Below are positions 10,737 to 22,720 of a stretch of 64,000 bases of DNA, piece by piece. Positions within the stretch are counted from its first letter, which is position 1; each line of letters opens with the position of its first letter. The notes beneath the pieces were generated by a model. The model worked only from the letters and a program-made list of their open reading frames with translations. It did no database searches and was not told the DNA's origin. Origin of the DNA: Acanthococcus lagerstroemiae (taxonomy: Eukaryota; Arthropoda; Insecta; Hemiptera; Eriococcidae); NCBI GenBank assembly GCA_031841125.1, contig CM063110.1:35045214-35109213 (forward strand). Reading direction: 5' to 3'. The position numbers and the translations under genes were made by a program.

Positions 10737-10989
10737 CAGGGGCGGAAATAGGAGGGGGCTAGGGGGGCTCAGCCCCCTGGTCTCAAAATTAGCCCCCTAA
10801 ATTTTATTTTAAAATTAATCTTAATACAGTAAGACTGTTTTTTCTTCTTACACAGGAAGTATTACCGAGAAAAAATCTAATTTTTTTTTTTTGGGAGGGG
10901 ACTATGATTGTTGGATTTTTATAAAATTACCTTAGGCGCCGGGGCTTCAGCCCCCCCCCCCCCAAGTTTTTGCTCTATTTCCGCTCCTG
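10737..10989. mobile_element. hAT-like MITE with 8-bp target duplication
   Basis: It starts CAGGGGCGGAAATAG and ends CTATTTCCGCTCCTG, an imperfect terminal inverted repeat. The flanks are AATGTGGA (10729-10736) and AATGTGAA (10990-10997), an 8-bp duplication with one mismatch. Terminal CAG...CTG and 8-bp duplications are hallmarks of the hAT superfamily. Near each end, GGGGGCTCAGCCCCC-type words form a GC hairpin. It is 253 bp long with no coding. Confidence 0.85.
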
Positions 10990-12633
10990 AATGTGAAGAA
11001 AATTGTTCATTAATGCTGTACATAATTTTATCCAATATCCGTACCTTTGCCCCTATTAAATATACAAGCAGGCAAATAAGTTTACACTTTGCCAGGATGA
11101 GGTGTTTACCTACCTGGTTTGAGGCGTTACGAAATTGAGACCCTATATGTATAGTGCATAATTAGTAAGGAAACAAAGTTAACCATTGCCTATGGTACAG
11201 CTTGAAGGGACGAGATTTTTGCAGAAGTTGTAGTTTCAATTTTACTACCAGTATACGTAGCATGGATAATATCGATTAGAATACTGTTGATACATGCGGC
11301 AAACTCTATCCCTCGAACAGGGTCGCAGCAATTGTTTTTCGTGGGGGAGGGGGCTTATATATATTTTAAGAATCGTTAAGTAGCAAAATGTGCTTTATAT
11401 TACCAATGTAGTCTACTGTAGCTGAAATTTTCAAATTGTTAAAAGGAGGCGAGGCGTCTGTATACTCCTTCCACACCTCCCTCGTATGGCTTCAACCATG
11501 TTTGCGAGATTAATATATCATCAACTGCATTGTTCCCTACTGAAGTGAGCTATACGGACTTCAACCCCCCCTTAATTGTAAGCAATGATCAGAGGACTCG
11601 AAATTTGATCATCCTACGTTAAGAGAAAAAATTCTGAACGTTTTCCAAGTCAAAGTCACAGATTGCAACATTTTTTCTTTTTGACGATCTTTTCACCGAT
11701 AAATGGATGTTGGAACAACCTTCTTCCAATTCGCCAATTAGTACAAATTTTTTATTTTATAGAATCAATTTTTAGTTGAATTTATTAATTTATTTTTTGT
11801 ATGTCTTTATTTTCAACTTTTGCCTGAGACATTGAAGCAAATAATAAAAACAAAAGAACGAAAAACTAGTTCCAGCTAAGAGTGTATACAGCCAGAACAG
11901 AGTCGTAAATGCGGGGCAGTGAGGGATATAGGAATGTATCCCCGTCAGAGCCAGGAAGAAAGGAAAATTTCAAAGTTTGTAGAATAAATTTTAGATCGAG
12001 ATTTTTTTGCTCGTCAAGTCAAAATTTGGACAACATTTCGACTGAAAGCTTTTTCTTTTTTCTTTCTATTTTTTCGCTTGTTGAGAGAAAATTAGATTGA
12101 AATGTCATGAGACTTTCATGCCTATGTAACTTTCACGTACCCCCTTCCCTCTCCTGTACAATATCCTATTTACGCTACTGTGTTAGAATGTGTGATCACG
12201 AACAGACTGCTGAGAAACAAAAAATTCTATCTTCTTTTTAAAGTTGTTGTTTTCATCTTCACCTAAAAGTCATTACAATTTACTTAAACATGCTAAAAGA
12301 TAGTAAACATGCTAAAAGATAGTTGAATATGATAAAGAAATTTCGTTTTAAGCCCTGTAACACGAAAATAAAGTTTTCCCAGTTTTCCCCAGCTAGCGAA
12401 TTGGACAAATATGAAAACATTTTCAATTAAACAAATATGTTGCAATCTCTGATTTTTGACTCTGAAATATTTTGGAATTTTTCATTTATAAGAAATTACC
12501 AATTTTCAGGCCTACGATCGAAATTTTAAGACCAGAAGAATCTTAAAGTAAAATCAATCACCTACAAGGGGAAAAAATGGAATCCGTGGATTTTTGAGGG
12601 TGCAGTTGAAATTTGAAAAATAAATCGTATGAG
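10990..12633. other. Unassigned AT-rich sequence
   Basis: No gene recognised. Fragments such as GGGATATAGGAATG (11922) and the CCTATTTACGCTACTG block (about 12165) look like decayed hAT ends, but I could not pair them with confidence. Confidence 0.35.
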
Positions 12634-12971
12634 CAGGGTGTCTACGTACTCATCAATTTTTCTTTCTTAACCTCTTTTCTTGTATTTAGAGAATCCATGT
12701 AGGTATAAAAGTTTCGGATTACATATTTTTAAATATAAAATACAAAACCATATGTGTGTAAATTTAAGGATTCGATACTGAATGTAATTGAGGTAAAATC
12801 ATAATTATTCTCACATCACAGTGCTTTCTTGTAGAATCTTCCATTGGACTGGAATTTATTAATTTTTCCCTAACCTTTCAGTAAATTCCCCGAAATTTCC
12901 TGACGCTTCCCTGACTTACATATTTTCAAAAATCCTGACTTTTCTGACGTCCTGACCTTGTACACACCTTG
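12634..12971. mobile_element. T-family element (CAGGGTGTCTAC...TACACACCTTG)
   Basis: The left terminus CAGGGTGTCTAC is intact; the right terminus TACACACCTTG is diverged. The right half is filled with words like TTTCCTGAC and TTCCCTGAC. No coding. Confidence 0.65.
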
Positions 12972-13320
12972 ACGAAAAGGAACGGTCGAAAATAATCAGT
13001 AAGTTTTCATTTTGTATGAAGAATATCTGGTGTGGGTATGAATGCAGAAAATTTGTCCAGGGCAGTCTACTATACGATTTAAGACGAGATGAGCCATTTT
13101 GTAATTTTCCAGTGAAGAGATTTAAGAAAAATGAAAAGGCAATTTGGTTATATGTTCGCAGCAGCGGCGGCGATCTTGTGGTAGCGAGCGAGTCCTTTTG
13201 GAAAAATCTTATACAGAAAACGAATTTCTCTATGAGTGTAACAAATTTAGAATAATGGTGAAATTGAAAAAGTAATTTTACAAGACTTGAATTAAAACAA
13301 ATCGAAAATAGTGGTGGGAA

Positions 13321-13640
13321 CAGGGACGTACCGATAGGGAGGGCAGGGGAGGCAACTTACCCCTCGCAGGAACTTTTCACTCAGCAGTTGGGAAAATTTA
13401 CCATTTGTGTCAGGCAAGTTGGAAAAATCCAAGTTAAAGTTTTTTTTTTTGTTTGTTTACTTTGATACTGGGGAATTGAGTTCAGAAGTTGGGAAAACCC
13501 AACAAGCAAACAATTTTTTCTTCTTTTGCATTGATACTTACGAATTTTGAGTTGAGTCAGTTAAAAAAATCCAATAGGTCAAAAGATTTTTTTTTTGATA
13601 CTTGGGAACTCGGATGAGTCGAGTCAGTTGGGACTTTCAC
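13321..13640. repeat. Degenerate short tandem repeat after a hAT-like end
   Basis: It begins CAGGGACGTACCGATAGGG, like a hAT terminus, without a visible partner. Then come three to four degenerate copies of a 60-80 bp unit: CAGTTGGGAAAA-CCAA, T-rich stretch, GATACTTGGGAATT (at about 13463, 13540 and 13599). A related GGCAACTTA-CCCCT segment recurs at about 34210-34245. Confidence 0.5.
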
Positions 13641-16600
13641 AATTTTTACCCCCATCCCCGGCAAAACCCTTCGGTACGTCTCCGAGTGGGAAGAGGAAGT
13701 GCTGCGACGAATAATTTGTGCTCCCACACATTTGAGCAATAACTTTGTCTGTGCTTGACGATATTTCTGATATCATCCAAAATCTCCCCCCCCCCCCCGT
13801 GACGAAAGAGTACAAATCGTCACCATTGCTTCACAGTGAACTGTGGGGCATACATGAAACTGATGGGAGCCGGAACTGTTCTAGAACGAGAAAGAAAAGA
13901 CGTACATTTAATAAAGTTATGTATTCATTGAACATCAAGTACAAACATATAAAGTAAAGATCGAAGAAAATATAATCGGCACAACATCTAAAGCAAAAGA
14001 AAAAAATTGAAACGAGAAAAATAAAATTAAAAATATATATGTGAATAGAGATATACAATGAAAATAATAAATATAGCAAAATATTCAGTATACATTTGTA
14101 CAACGCAGTTATTTATACACACACTTCCAGTCACACACACACGCATGAAATTCTTAGAATCAGTCCGACAATGTACCAAAAATTACTCCAACTCGAAACA
14201 ACGTGAGAAAAATGTTACAGTAAGACTCCACTTAAAAATTTGTTTGAGCATTTCGCGTCGAACAGAAACTGTATTACACGTTCCAAATAATACTTTTGGT
14301 GATTTTTTTATCAAATTAAAAAATTAGGGGAAGAAAGAAAAAAACAACAACTTACAATTAAACTCATTTATAAAATACAAACATTTTCAAGATAATAATG
14401 CAAAATTTTATTCGACCGACGCACTAAGCTTTTGAGAAATTCCAAAAAATTCCACTTTTCTGTTGTTTACAAAAAGAAAACTGGTATACCCTTTGAAACT
14501 GAAATACGTTTTAGCTAGGAAACGTTCATACTATTCGCAAGAGTATACAACTGCTTTAATATACAAGGATGAAGATAAGTATCTCTCAATACAAATATCA
14601 TGCGAGAGGATAAATGAAGAGGAAAAAAACAACTAGAATAAAGTATTATGAAAACTCTCAAGTTCTCGCCTGGTAACTTTATCTTTCATTTTTTAAACAT
14701 AAACATGTGTTACACGCTATCAATTCGCTTTGTAAGATGGTTATAAAACGAATAGCAAAAAGGCTATATTGAAAATAAAAGTATAAAGCATTGATGAAAC
14801 CTCAAGTGGACAAGGACCAGATCATCAATGGTACCGAGGTTGATGAAGAGAAAAACATACACCAAATTTATGACGCAGCGAGAAAAAAACCAAAATAACA
14901 ATGACAATGAGAAACGAATAATAGTTTCGTTTATTTTCACAGAAATATTCATCTTGACTGAGATACACAAATATGGACTCGAGGTGTAACAGTTCGATAA
15001 AATACAAAAATGAGCTGCGTTTCCGCTTCTTAAATAGAATTAAATGCCCTACATTGGTACACGACCAAATAATGAAAACTCGAAGACTAACCGTTAAAAA
15101 TGCGTTTTATGAGATGGAACACACACAAAAAAAATGTTTACGCTATCGACATTAAAAGTATACAAACATTACAACACAATTATACAAATTACAAACATTC
15201 GAATCGAAAATCTTTAAGATGAGTACACGAGGGAAAAAACGAGACCAATATGAAAAGTATTTTCCTGAATTGAAATCGCCGAATCTCTAATACCCAAAAA
15301 TACGTTCGGCACAACCGGCCACGAAAATCGGGGCCTGCGATAAACAAAGCTACAGCATTATCGCCGGATAGTCATTATACAAAATAGCACCATTCTGGGT
15401 CCTCTGAACCCGATTCAAATTGCCTCGAACGCTATTCGCATTACGTATTAACGTTATCAACGCGCCGTTGCCGGCTACGATCGAGCAACACGAAGTATTT
15501 CACCGCGAAATTAAGCTACCATAAGTACCCTTTTTTCTCCATATTCATTCCTGAATAAATTTCAAACCATTAGTGATACGCTATCGCCGAAAAATAATTA
15601 CACTGCTGATAAATCTGACCCGCAGTTGAACGCGACAAATGCATACAGAAGAGGAAAAAATAAAAAGTATGTCTTCAAATGTAAAATTCTACCAGACATT
15701 AATTCCCTTCAAATTGCTTTACCTTCCATGGCTACACCGAGACTATATATGTACTTTCCCTAAAGCGAAAAAAATGGCACTACACACCGAAATTGCGAGG
15801 GGCTTAGGATTCACGATTTCCAAAATCAACGCCCAATACCGACTATACGCATAAATTACTCGAGTCCTTGGCCAAGTAGGTAGTAAGTACTTTTCAATTC
15901 GCTTTCCAACACAATCAAGTGATCGCAAAACTATCAAAAAAATACACGACAAAACCCGTACAAAAGAAAGATTTGGACTACGCAACGAAAGTATATGTAT
16001 GACACCTGTACTTGTATTCAAGAATACAAATAGTCTCTCTAACAATCTTTCTTCCGTATTACAATACTAATTATTAAAATAAAACACGAATGAGAAAAAA
16101 TATCATATTATGCTACGAGAAAAAACGACACGCTGGTTTTCCTTTTTTTCCATTTTCACACCAAACGACGAATTTTTTTCATCGGACGAAGCAAAAGAAT
16201 GCGTGAACCAAACGTTAACAGCAGAAATGTCGACCATGTCGAAGTATATAAAACTTTTTTTCTTCAGTTTGGTTTCTGTTTGTAGAATGCAACCTGGACT
16301 CTCCTTGTACGCCTGTTCACCAACAATACAGAGACAGTTCACCGCCGTGTTCTCCATTGCTGTGATGGCGCCAGGTAGTGACCGCATTCTCTTTCATCTG
16401 TAACCAGAAAATTGCACGACTTGCGTTAGGTAACATATTCGAATACATGTTAATCACCGAATCGTCAGTTTGCTACCACCGTTCGACAGAATACAGTCTA
16501 AATTTTAGATCTTCTACATCGTTTCATCGCAACAACTTCCCAAATTTTACAAACCTGCAATGCGAACACTACAGTGTTCTTGATTTTAAAAATTTTCTAA

Positions 16601-16821
16601 ACTTGACCGGGCCACTCTCCTCAAGTTTTCCTCTTATTCTATGGAAATAATACAACTCAATTTTCAGATTTTTAAAATAATCTGAACACGTGCCCCCGCG
16701 GGGCCTTGAGGTTGAACACAGGATTCCACACGGATTTGTCGAGCGAACACTTAATTGCCAGAAATCATCTTTACAAAACATGAAGTGAATACCGCCAAAA
16801 TGTCCCCCCAAAAAATATTCT
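13641..16821. other. Long AT-rich unassigned stretch
   Basis: 13 consecutive C lie at 13786-13798. From about 13900 to 16080 the sequence is A-rich on the plus strand, low in recognisable repeats and without a credible frame. This could be a long 3' UTR of a minus-strand gene or plain intergenic DNA; the sequence does not decide. The overlapping frames at 16103-16403 on both strands have no recognisable domain. Confidence 0.4.
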
Positions 16822-16829
16822 GATTTAAG

Positions 16830-16871
16830 AAAAAAAAAAAAAAAAAAAAAAAAGCAAAGCAAAGCAAAGCC
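16830..16871 (+). repeat. Poly(A) tract of 24 nt followed by (GCAAA)n
   Basis: An A run at 16830-16853 is followed by GCAAAGCAAAGCAAAGC. This is a simple repeat, possibly the tail of an old retroposon. Confidence 0.8.
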
Positions 16872-17107
16872 CATGTTTTCTTTACACGCATACATCTCAC
16901 ACGCTCACTTCCTCTTAAGCACGCCCTCACGCCCTAACCAGCTCAATCATTACAACACGTTCCTCTCACGTGCTTACGTACGTCCTCAGGACACACTCAC
17001 TTCACGCGCCCGGGAGGGAAGGAGCCAAAATCATCAGTAAACTGATGACCCCAGAAGTATCTACACTGCATGCAGATACATTGGTACATGGATTTATAGC
17101 AATTAAT

Positions 17108-17400
17108 CGGCTGCAGATTCCAGCCGCGCAGCAAAGATGATCAAGATCAATAAGCACATGGTTAGAAGGAAAAATAATTTCCATGGAAATGTGGACCACT
17201 GAACTGAACTGTGAACTGAACTGGAATCAAGTTCAGTGTCAGTCGGAAATACTGCTGCATCAAAGGCGAGGGCGAAGGTTAAAAATGTTCTAAAATAAAT
17301 TACGGGCATCAAACATGGATGGGCGGGGGGAGGGGGTAGTTTTGGTGGTGGTGGTTGGTGGTAAGGTTACTGAATTCAGTTTTTACAATACTTTGACTTT
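17108..17400 (+). repeat. Composite repeat, module 1 (copy 2)
   Basis: GGCTGCAGATTCCAGCCGCG, AAAGATGATCAAGATCAATA and TTTCCATGGAAATGTGGACC match module 1 of 2329-2763. Module 2 is absent or unrecognisable. Module 3 follows from 17401, so the module order matches copy 1. Confidence 0.65.
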
Positions 17401-17900
17401 CTCTCTATATACTGAAAAAGTAAAATCCGCCGCTACCGCCTTGGGAAGAAAAAACCCACAGCGGGTTGCCTACCCTGTCCCTCAATTGCTGACTTTCCAG
17501 GGGTAGCCCACCCTTGGGAGGAGGTTCGTGGTAGAGGAGGGAGATTTTGGGGGAAGGAAGGTCGCGGTGAAGAACGAGGAGGGGTGTGGTGGGGGAGGGC
17601 TCTATACACTTAACAGTAAAAGCCACTACCTCCTTCCCCTCCGTGGGGATGAATTCCTAGTGGTCTCCCCTGTACCTTAATCTCACGTTTCACTAGAGGT
17701 ACCCTATCCCGGAGGGGGGGGGGCTTTTCGGTGGAGGTGGGAGCTCCTGGACAGGGAGGACGACCATGGTAAGGAAGGGCGTCGCGGTGGGTAAGGCGGA
17801 GCATGGGGGAAGTGACTGTGATGGGGGACCGGCAGAGGGTATCTCACCCCAAAGAGGGTCTTCGGTGGAGGAGAAAGCTCCTGGATGGTGTAACGCCGTG
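17401..17900 (+). repeat. Composite repeat, module 3 array (copy 2, about 3 units)
   Basis: It begins CTCTCTATATACTGAAAAAG, like 2766. It contains GGGTAGCCCACCCTTGGGAG, GGTAGAGGAGGGAGA and a second unit start at about 17605. These match the 2764-3480 units in order. Confidence 0.75.
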
Positions 17901-17969
17901 TTGTTTTCCTATAAATTCCATGAAATTTTCTTTATGTAGGGTAAGATACACTTATGTTACTATGACGTC

Positions 17970-18131
17970 CAGGGCCGTATTTACATATAGGCAACATAGG
18001 TACGTGCCCAGGTCGCTAGATTATGGGGGATACTGCAAGGCGGCACGAGCGAAGCGAGTGACGGCGGGGATTGGGCCGGAATCAGCCAGGAGGCGAAGCC
18101 CTCTAGTATTTTTGATAAATACGGAATACAG
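17970..18131. mobile_element. Short hAT-like MITE remnant
   Basis: It starts CAGGGCCGTATTTACATA and ends near AAATACGGAATACAG, an imperfect inverted repeat with a hAT-like CAGGGCCG terminus. The GC-rich middle (GGCGGCACGAGCGAAGCGAG) is typical of small hAT elements. No clean 8-bp duplication was seen. Confidence 0.55.
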
Positions 18132-18891
18132 GAAGAGGAGAACCTAAAATTTAAAATAAGTAGTAAAAAAAAAAAATACAACATAAACAACAACTACATA
18201 TTAGGGTTTTTGAGGTCACTGAATTCATTTTTTATGTCAGTTTCACTCAACCACGGAAACTGCGGGGGTGATAGTAGATCAAAAATGCCATATAATACAA
18301 AATAGTTATCAAAAGGGTATTCGGATTCCGCAGGCCTCGTGGCGCGTTGCTGTCGTCTTACTGATAAGAATATGAAAGAGTGATCAAAGGAGGTTTTACT
18401 ATTGCTGATTTCCTTATTTGTGATTTTTTACTATAGTTTTTTCGTTTTATTTTTAAAATAACGTCAGAGAGATTCTCTCACAAGCTTTTGCGAGTGAAAA
18501 CACAAAAACTCAGCCAAACTGCTGAGTTCTTTGTAATATTACAAAAAAATCATACTAAGTTGCAAAATAAAAGTAAAAGAATCAGAACTAAAGTGTAAGG
18601 AAAAGTGAAACACCAAACTAAAACGGATAAGAAACCAAACTGCAACAGAGGTAAAGAATATTCCCGAAATTCGTATCGTCGTATCGTTCTATTATCACTC
18701 TTTCGTTGGTTATAAAAACGTCTACTAGATGCCACCCACTTTGTTGCGGAATACGAATTCCAGGTGCTGAAATTATTTTTAATAATCATTTTGGCTTTAT
18801 GTTTATAACCATGACCATGGGATCGGCAACTTTCAGGGGAGTAAAAAAATTAAAATTTTGAGTCGACAAGCAACAAAAATACTCACGTCAG
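18132..18891. other. Unassigned sequence
   Basis: No gene seen. 18206-18250 (GGTTTTTGAGGTCACTGAAT) is an isolated unit of the repeat arrayed at 59840-60480. Confidence 0.45.
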
Positions 18892-19085
18892 TAACATGAC
18901 GTCATCATAACAGGAGTGCATCAACTGCATCATACTCTAATAGAGATTTCTATTAACAAAACGGATGCAGACTGCAGTCGCGCAGCTAAGATAAAGATCA
19001 ATGAGCACATGGCTGGAAGAATGTTGGGTGGAGCGTCGAGTGTCAGGAGGGAGGGGGCGTTACAGTTTTCACTCAAGTATACCCA
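18892..19085 (+). repeat. Composite repeat, modules 1 and 2 (copy 3)
   Basis: It carries ACATGACGTCATCATAACAG, GCAGACTGCAGTCGCGCAGC, ATGAGCACATGGCTGGAAGA and CACTCAAGTATACCCA, in the order seen in copy 1. It stops at TATACCCA exactly where the inverted arm at 19086 starts. Confidence 0.75.
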
Positions 19086-19253
19086 TTAGGGTGGTCGTTA
19101 TTTACAACTGTAAAAAAATTTATTTTCATTTTTTATGCAGGATCCCTGAATTCTGTTCATTTTCATTTAAAAAATGAAGCGAAAAATTTGAGGTCGAAAA
19201 AAAATAGTAACTCGTGTCGCAACGCAACTGAAATTGTGCTATATTCAGCAGCT

Positions 19254-19473
19254 GTCTCTTCTTTTCTAATTTACTCTGAACCCGAGCCCTGGAATCTGTC
19301 CTTTCGAGCATTACCTCAGAGACGTCGGGGGGCTGTTAGGGCTATTTTAGCCTTCTTCCCTTCTGGCCGCAAAACAGGCCTAGGTCGAAATCTGGGGAGC
19401 TGCTATGGGCGCTCGAACCCGAGATCTCCGGATTCCGAAACCAACGCGCTATCCACTCGGGCAACCAGACTCC
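19254..19473 (-). mobile_element. tRNA-derived SINE, copy 1
   Basis: On the minus strand it opens GTCTGGTTGCCCGAGTGG, a box A of pol III genes, with box B GGGTTCGAGCGC opposite 19409-19420. The body then matches copy 2 at 43581-43798, including the CAGAGACGTCGGGG block, and ends in the TTAGAAAAGAAGA tail. The family is tRNA-derived (Ser/Leu-like head by the GGCCGAGTGG form). No clean target duplication is left here. Confidence 0.85.
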
Positions 19474-19665
19474 TACATCAGGTTGACTGTCTGACTACCA
19501 GTCTAACTGGCTAAAATCCTCAGAATCCGAGGTCTCCCCAAAAGAGGAGGGAGGCTAGATTTTTAAGACACTCAAAGGTTTGAGATGTAACTCCCTATAG
19601 TACCACTCGATGGGCTGGATTCAAAAATCAGTCCCATAATCAAGTCCAGTAAAGTTGAATTCCAA

Positions 19666-20080
19666 CAAGATGTCTACAAGAATGGAAAAGTATAAATCCC
19701 TGACTTTTTCCAAACTTTTTTTTTCTCTTCTTTAAACCTCTATACAGTATAGACAGTATATATTTATGTGTATACTACTAGACGCTGTGGTTAAAATGAA
19801 CTGAAATTTAAAGTTGATTTCTTGGTGAAAGCATTACGAAGGTGTTCACAGATATACATATAAACAAAGCGATGAACTAAGTTATGCATTATCTTTTTTC
19901 AAGTGTTTAGTAAAATTTTAAATGACGAAAAAAAATTCCCGTGAGTTCATTCTTTGTCTTTTTCCAAACTTCTTAAAAATATTGTTGAATTTCCTGACTA
20001 TTTACAAAATGCCTGACCAACTTTTCAAATTCCTGACTTTTTCCAAACTTTCCAAATTTTCCAAACCTGTAGACACCTTG
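19666..20080. mobile_element. T-family element with TTTTTCCAAAC filler
   Basis: The termini AGATGTCTACAAG and CTGTAGACACCTTG form an inverted repeat. The interior next to both ends is made of CCTGACTTTTTCCAAAC-like words. The frame at 19922-20113 is a reading of this filler and not a gene. Confidence 0.7.
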
Positions 20081-21288
20081 TACAAATTAGTTATTATGCA
20101 TCACGAAAAATAACTAGTATTTGGTGTCAACCCCCGTAAAATAGCTCGAGGAGAGTGATGTCGGATATAAGAACTACTTTCAATATCTTTCAAAATCATA
20201 CTCAGTGACTTTAAAAACCACAAAATCAGCTCATGACTCAAATTTCATTTTTTCATTCTTTACATTCTCCACGTCGCAAAACTAAGCTATAAACAACATC
20301 AAATCACCTGTTGAAATAGAAGAGTACAAATTATTAACGCTGCTGAAGGCTACCATTCCTCAAGGAATGGGGGAGCGTTGAAAATGATGAAATTCCTGAA
20401 AAGAGAGTAACCGTATGGTTCCTTAGGCAAATTGACTGGAAAACGTACGGTAACTTTATTTTACTGTAACTTTTTTTTTTGGTACAGGCAGGGATTGGGT
20501 CACGGGGCATCCAAATGTTCGAAAAGAAAAGCTGATAGAATTAGCGGAGAATAGGGAGTTTTTAATGACTGAATCGAAAACGCATTTCGGACTATATCCG
20601 ACACTTACTGCTCACTGAAGAGAGGGTTGAAGTTTCAAATCTACTGAACACAAAACTCTTCCTCCCGCACTCTCTTCTTCTCACTATGTTGTTGCCAGGC
20701 CAGATACTACCTTTCCAATGCATCTTTAATACTTGAAATTATTTAAAAAAAAGTGATCCAGCACTCAACGATTACCTGTAGACAGGAGAAAAGAGAAGCA
20801 AAATTTTCAATGATAAAAGATGACGCCATCTTGTCTTCAAATTTTCTCAAACTTTGATAGCGTATTTTTGATTGAAGCGAAATTGAGTTAGTTGGTCTGA
20901 TGTTCGTAATCCCCCCCCCCCTCTCTCTCTCAAAAGTACCAGTCATTCAGCGAACCTTTATGCACATCGTAAATGGATGACCCAAAATTCCGAAGTCAGT
21001 AACTTCAAGACTGGACATAACATAAAATTTCGAATAAATTGGGTCAATTTTGACAGAGAGATCTTGTAAATGTTATTTGATATACATAATAGTGAAAATG
21101 CAACTAATTCTTACTCCTGCATTTACCCTTCCGCCCATGTATGAAGTTTCTTTTCTTTTTAAATTAGGATATGGTCTGAGCGTTTACGCAGACCAATTAC
21201 TATTGAAAAAAATGTTACGATTGTAAACACAATTACTGTGTACCATCGACGAAGTCGCGGGTAAAAGAATAAATAAATAAATTCGTAG
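20081..21288. other. Unassigned sequence
   Basis: No gene seen. 20911-20921 is a C run followed by (CT)n. Confidence 0.4.
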
Positions 21289-21340
21289 GGTAAGGTAGCC
21301 TAAATCGTACGCCTCCGAAATCGTACCACCAGTTTTATAG
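21289..21340 (+). repeat. Terminus like the 7619 MITE
   Basis: GGGTAAGGTAGCCTAAATCG resembles the MITE end at 7619 (TAAGGTAGCCTAATATGG). A reverse-complement-like end (AGGTAGCTTACCTTAC) lies at 26351-26366. I could not join them into one element. Confidence 0.4.
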
Positions 21341-21508
21341 CTAAAAGGAAAATCAACTAGCGCGCTTTATTGGTAAATCGCGTTATTAGAAGTCTTTTTT
21401 AACAGTCTTAATCCAAAAAATTAGCCGGTAAAATGAAATGTGTACATGTTGTTTTAGCGATTCATATAAAACACAAGATTGCAATACAACAATCGTTGTT
21501 CAAGCACA

Positions 21509-21800
21509 ACCCCCTCTCTATATACTGCCTCCCAAAAGAGCCTCCCTCCTCAACCAGTAACCCACGTCCTGAGCCTCCCCGCCTAAGCCAATCCCCCGTT
21601 CACGACTCCTCCCTCACCACTACCATTTCCCTTATTACAACGTCTAAAGACCCCTTCTTTCACCATGGCCCTGTCCACCATGAATCCTCTTCCCGAGGTA
21701 GGGTACCCCTGCCGCAAGGGGCAATCAAGAGGCATGGTAGGCAGACAAGACGGTTCCCTACGGCGAAGGAGCAGGCCGATTTCTGGGCTACCAATTCCCC
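21509..21800. repeat. Composite repeat, module 3 (copy 3, diverged)
   Basis: CTCTCTATATACTGCCTCCC, then on the opposite orientation GGTAGGGTACCCCTGCCGCA, GGGGCAATCAAGAGGCATGG and GTAGGCAG. These match module 3 words read from the other strand. The frames covering it on both strands (21433-21894) are shadows of this GC-rich repeat. Confidence 0.5.
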
Positions 21801-21934
21801 ATCTACCCGCCTTAATTTTTTTTAATAACGTCGAAAGGAATGCAGAACATATGTTGAAATTCTGAAACAAATCGGAACTAACGTGGCACCACACAACCTT
21901 TTATTTTTTTAGTAAGTCACCACAGAAAAAAACA

Positions 21935-22720
21935 GCACGAACACTAACAATTCTAAAAATTTCAGCGCAAGATTCGAAGGTTGGGGGAGGGGGGTACCGT
22001 TTCTCCAGGTCCCGCACCATAATTTTGTTAGTACGTCGGGAAGTAATATGGTACTAAATCGCATATTCTGGAACAAATCAGTACTAACATAGCACTAATA
22101 TTCCTAAAAATTTCCACGCCAAATTCGGGGGTGGGGCTAACGTTTTTCCAGCCCCACCCTTTTTTTTTTAAAATGTAGATGTGCATGATTACGGGGGTTA
22201 GTGGCTGGCATTAACGAAAATTTGCACGGCATTAACCAGCACTAACGTAACACTAACGATTCTGAGTGTTTCGGTGAGCTAGGCCTCATGGGCGGTACCA
22301 CCGTTTCCCCAGCAGCGCCCAAATTCATTTTATTAAATGTATGGAAGGGGGCAGCACTAACGAAAATTTGTATGGCACTAACCAGCACTAACATAATGCT
22401 AACGACGCTGACGTTTGAGCTTTGATTCTGGAATGGGATCTGCGGTTCCTTATATTATGTTCCCTACAATGTGGATGGAAGCGACTACGGGGGTTGTCGG
22501 GTTGCACTAACGAAAATTTTCACAGCACTAACAAGCACTAACGTAGCATCAACTAGATTCTGAGTGTTTCGGTGAGCTAGGCCTCATGGGCGGTGCCACC
22601 GTTTCCCTAACAGCGCCCAAATTGATTTTTTTAAAAGTATGGAAGGGGGCAGCACTAACGAAAATTTGTACGAAACTAACCAGCACTAACGATCGTGAAA
22701 TTTGAGCTTCGAATCTGAAA
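21935..22720 (+). repeat. ACTAAC tandem array, unit about 148 bp, higher-order dimer 298 bp
   Basis: CACTAACGAAAATTTG-like anchors lie at 22209, 22355, 22505 and 22653 (spacing 146, 150, 148), with weaker units at about 21935 and 22080. Each unit has several CACTAAC words 10-21 bp apart. Alternate units carry TCGGTGAGCTAGGCCTCATG, at 22271 and 22569, so a 298-bp dimer is the higher-order repeat. No coding. Confidence 0.85.

Noticed and set aside
13831..14103. 90-codon minus-strand hydrophobic frame
   Set aside because: Phe/Ile/Tyr-rich reading of AT-rich DNA; membrane-like composition arises from T-rich codons alone.
19440..19473. Functional tRNA-Ser/Leu gene
   Set aside because: Box A and box B are present, but the clover-leaf is incomplete and the sequence continues into a body shared with 43581-43798. 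It is a SINE head.
21935..22720. CRISPR-like array
   Set aside because: The whole 148-bp unit repeats, including what would be spacers; there are no short repeats with unique spacers and the DNA is eukaryotic.
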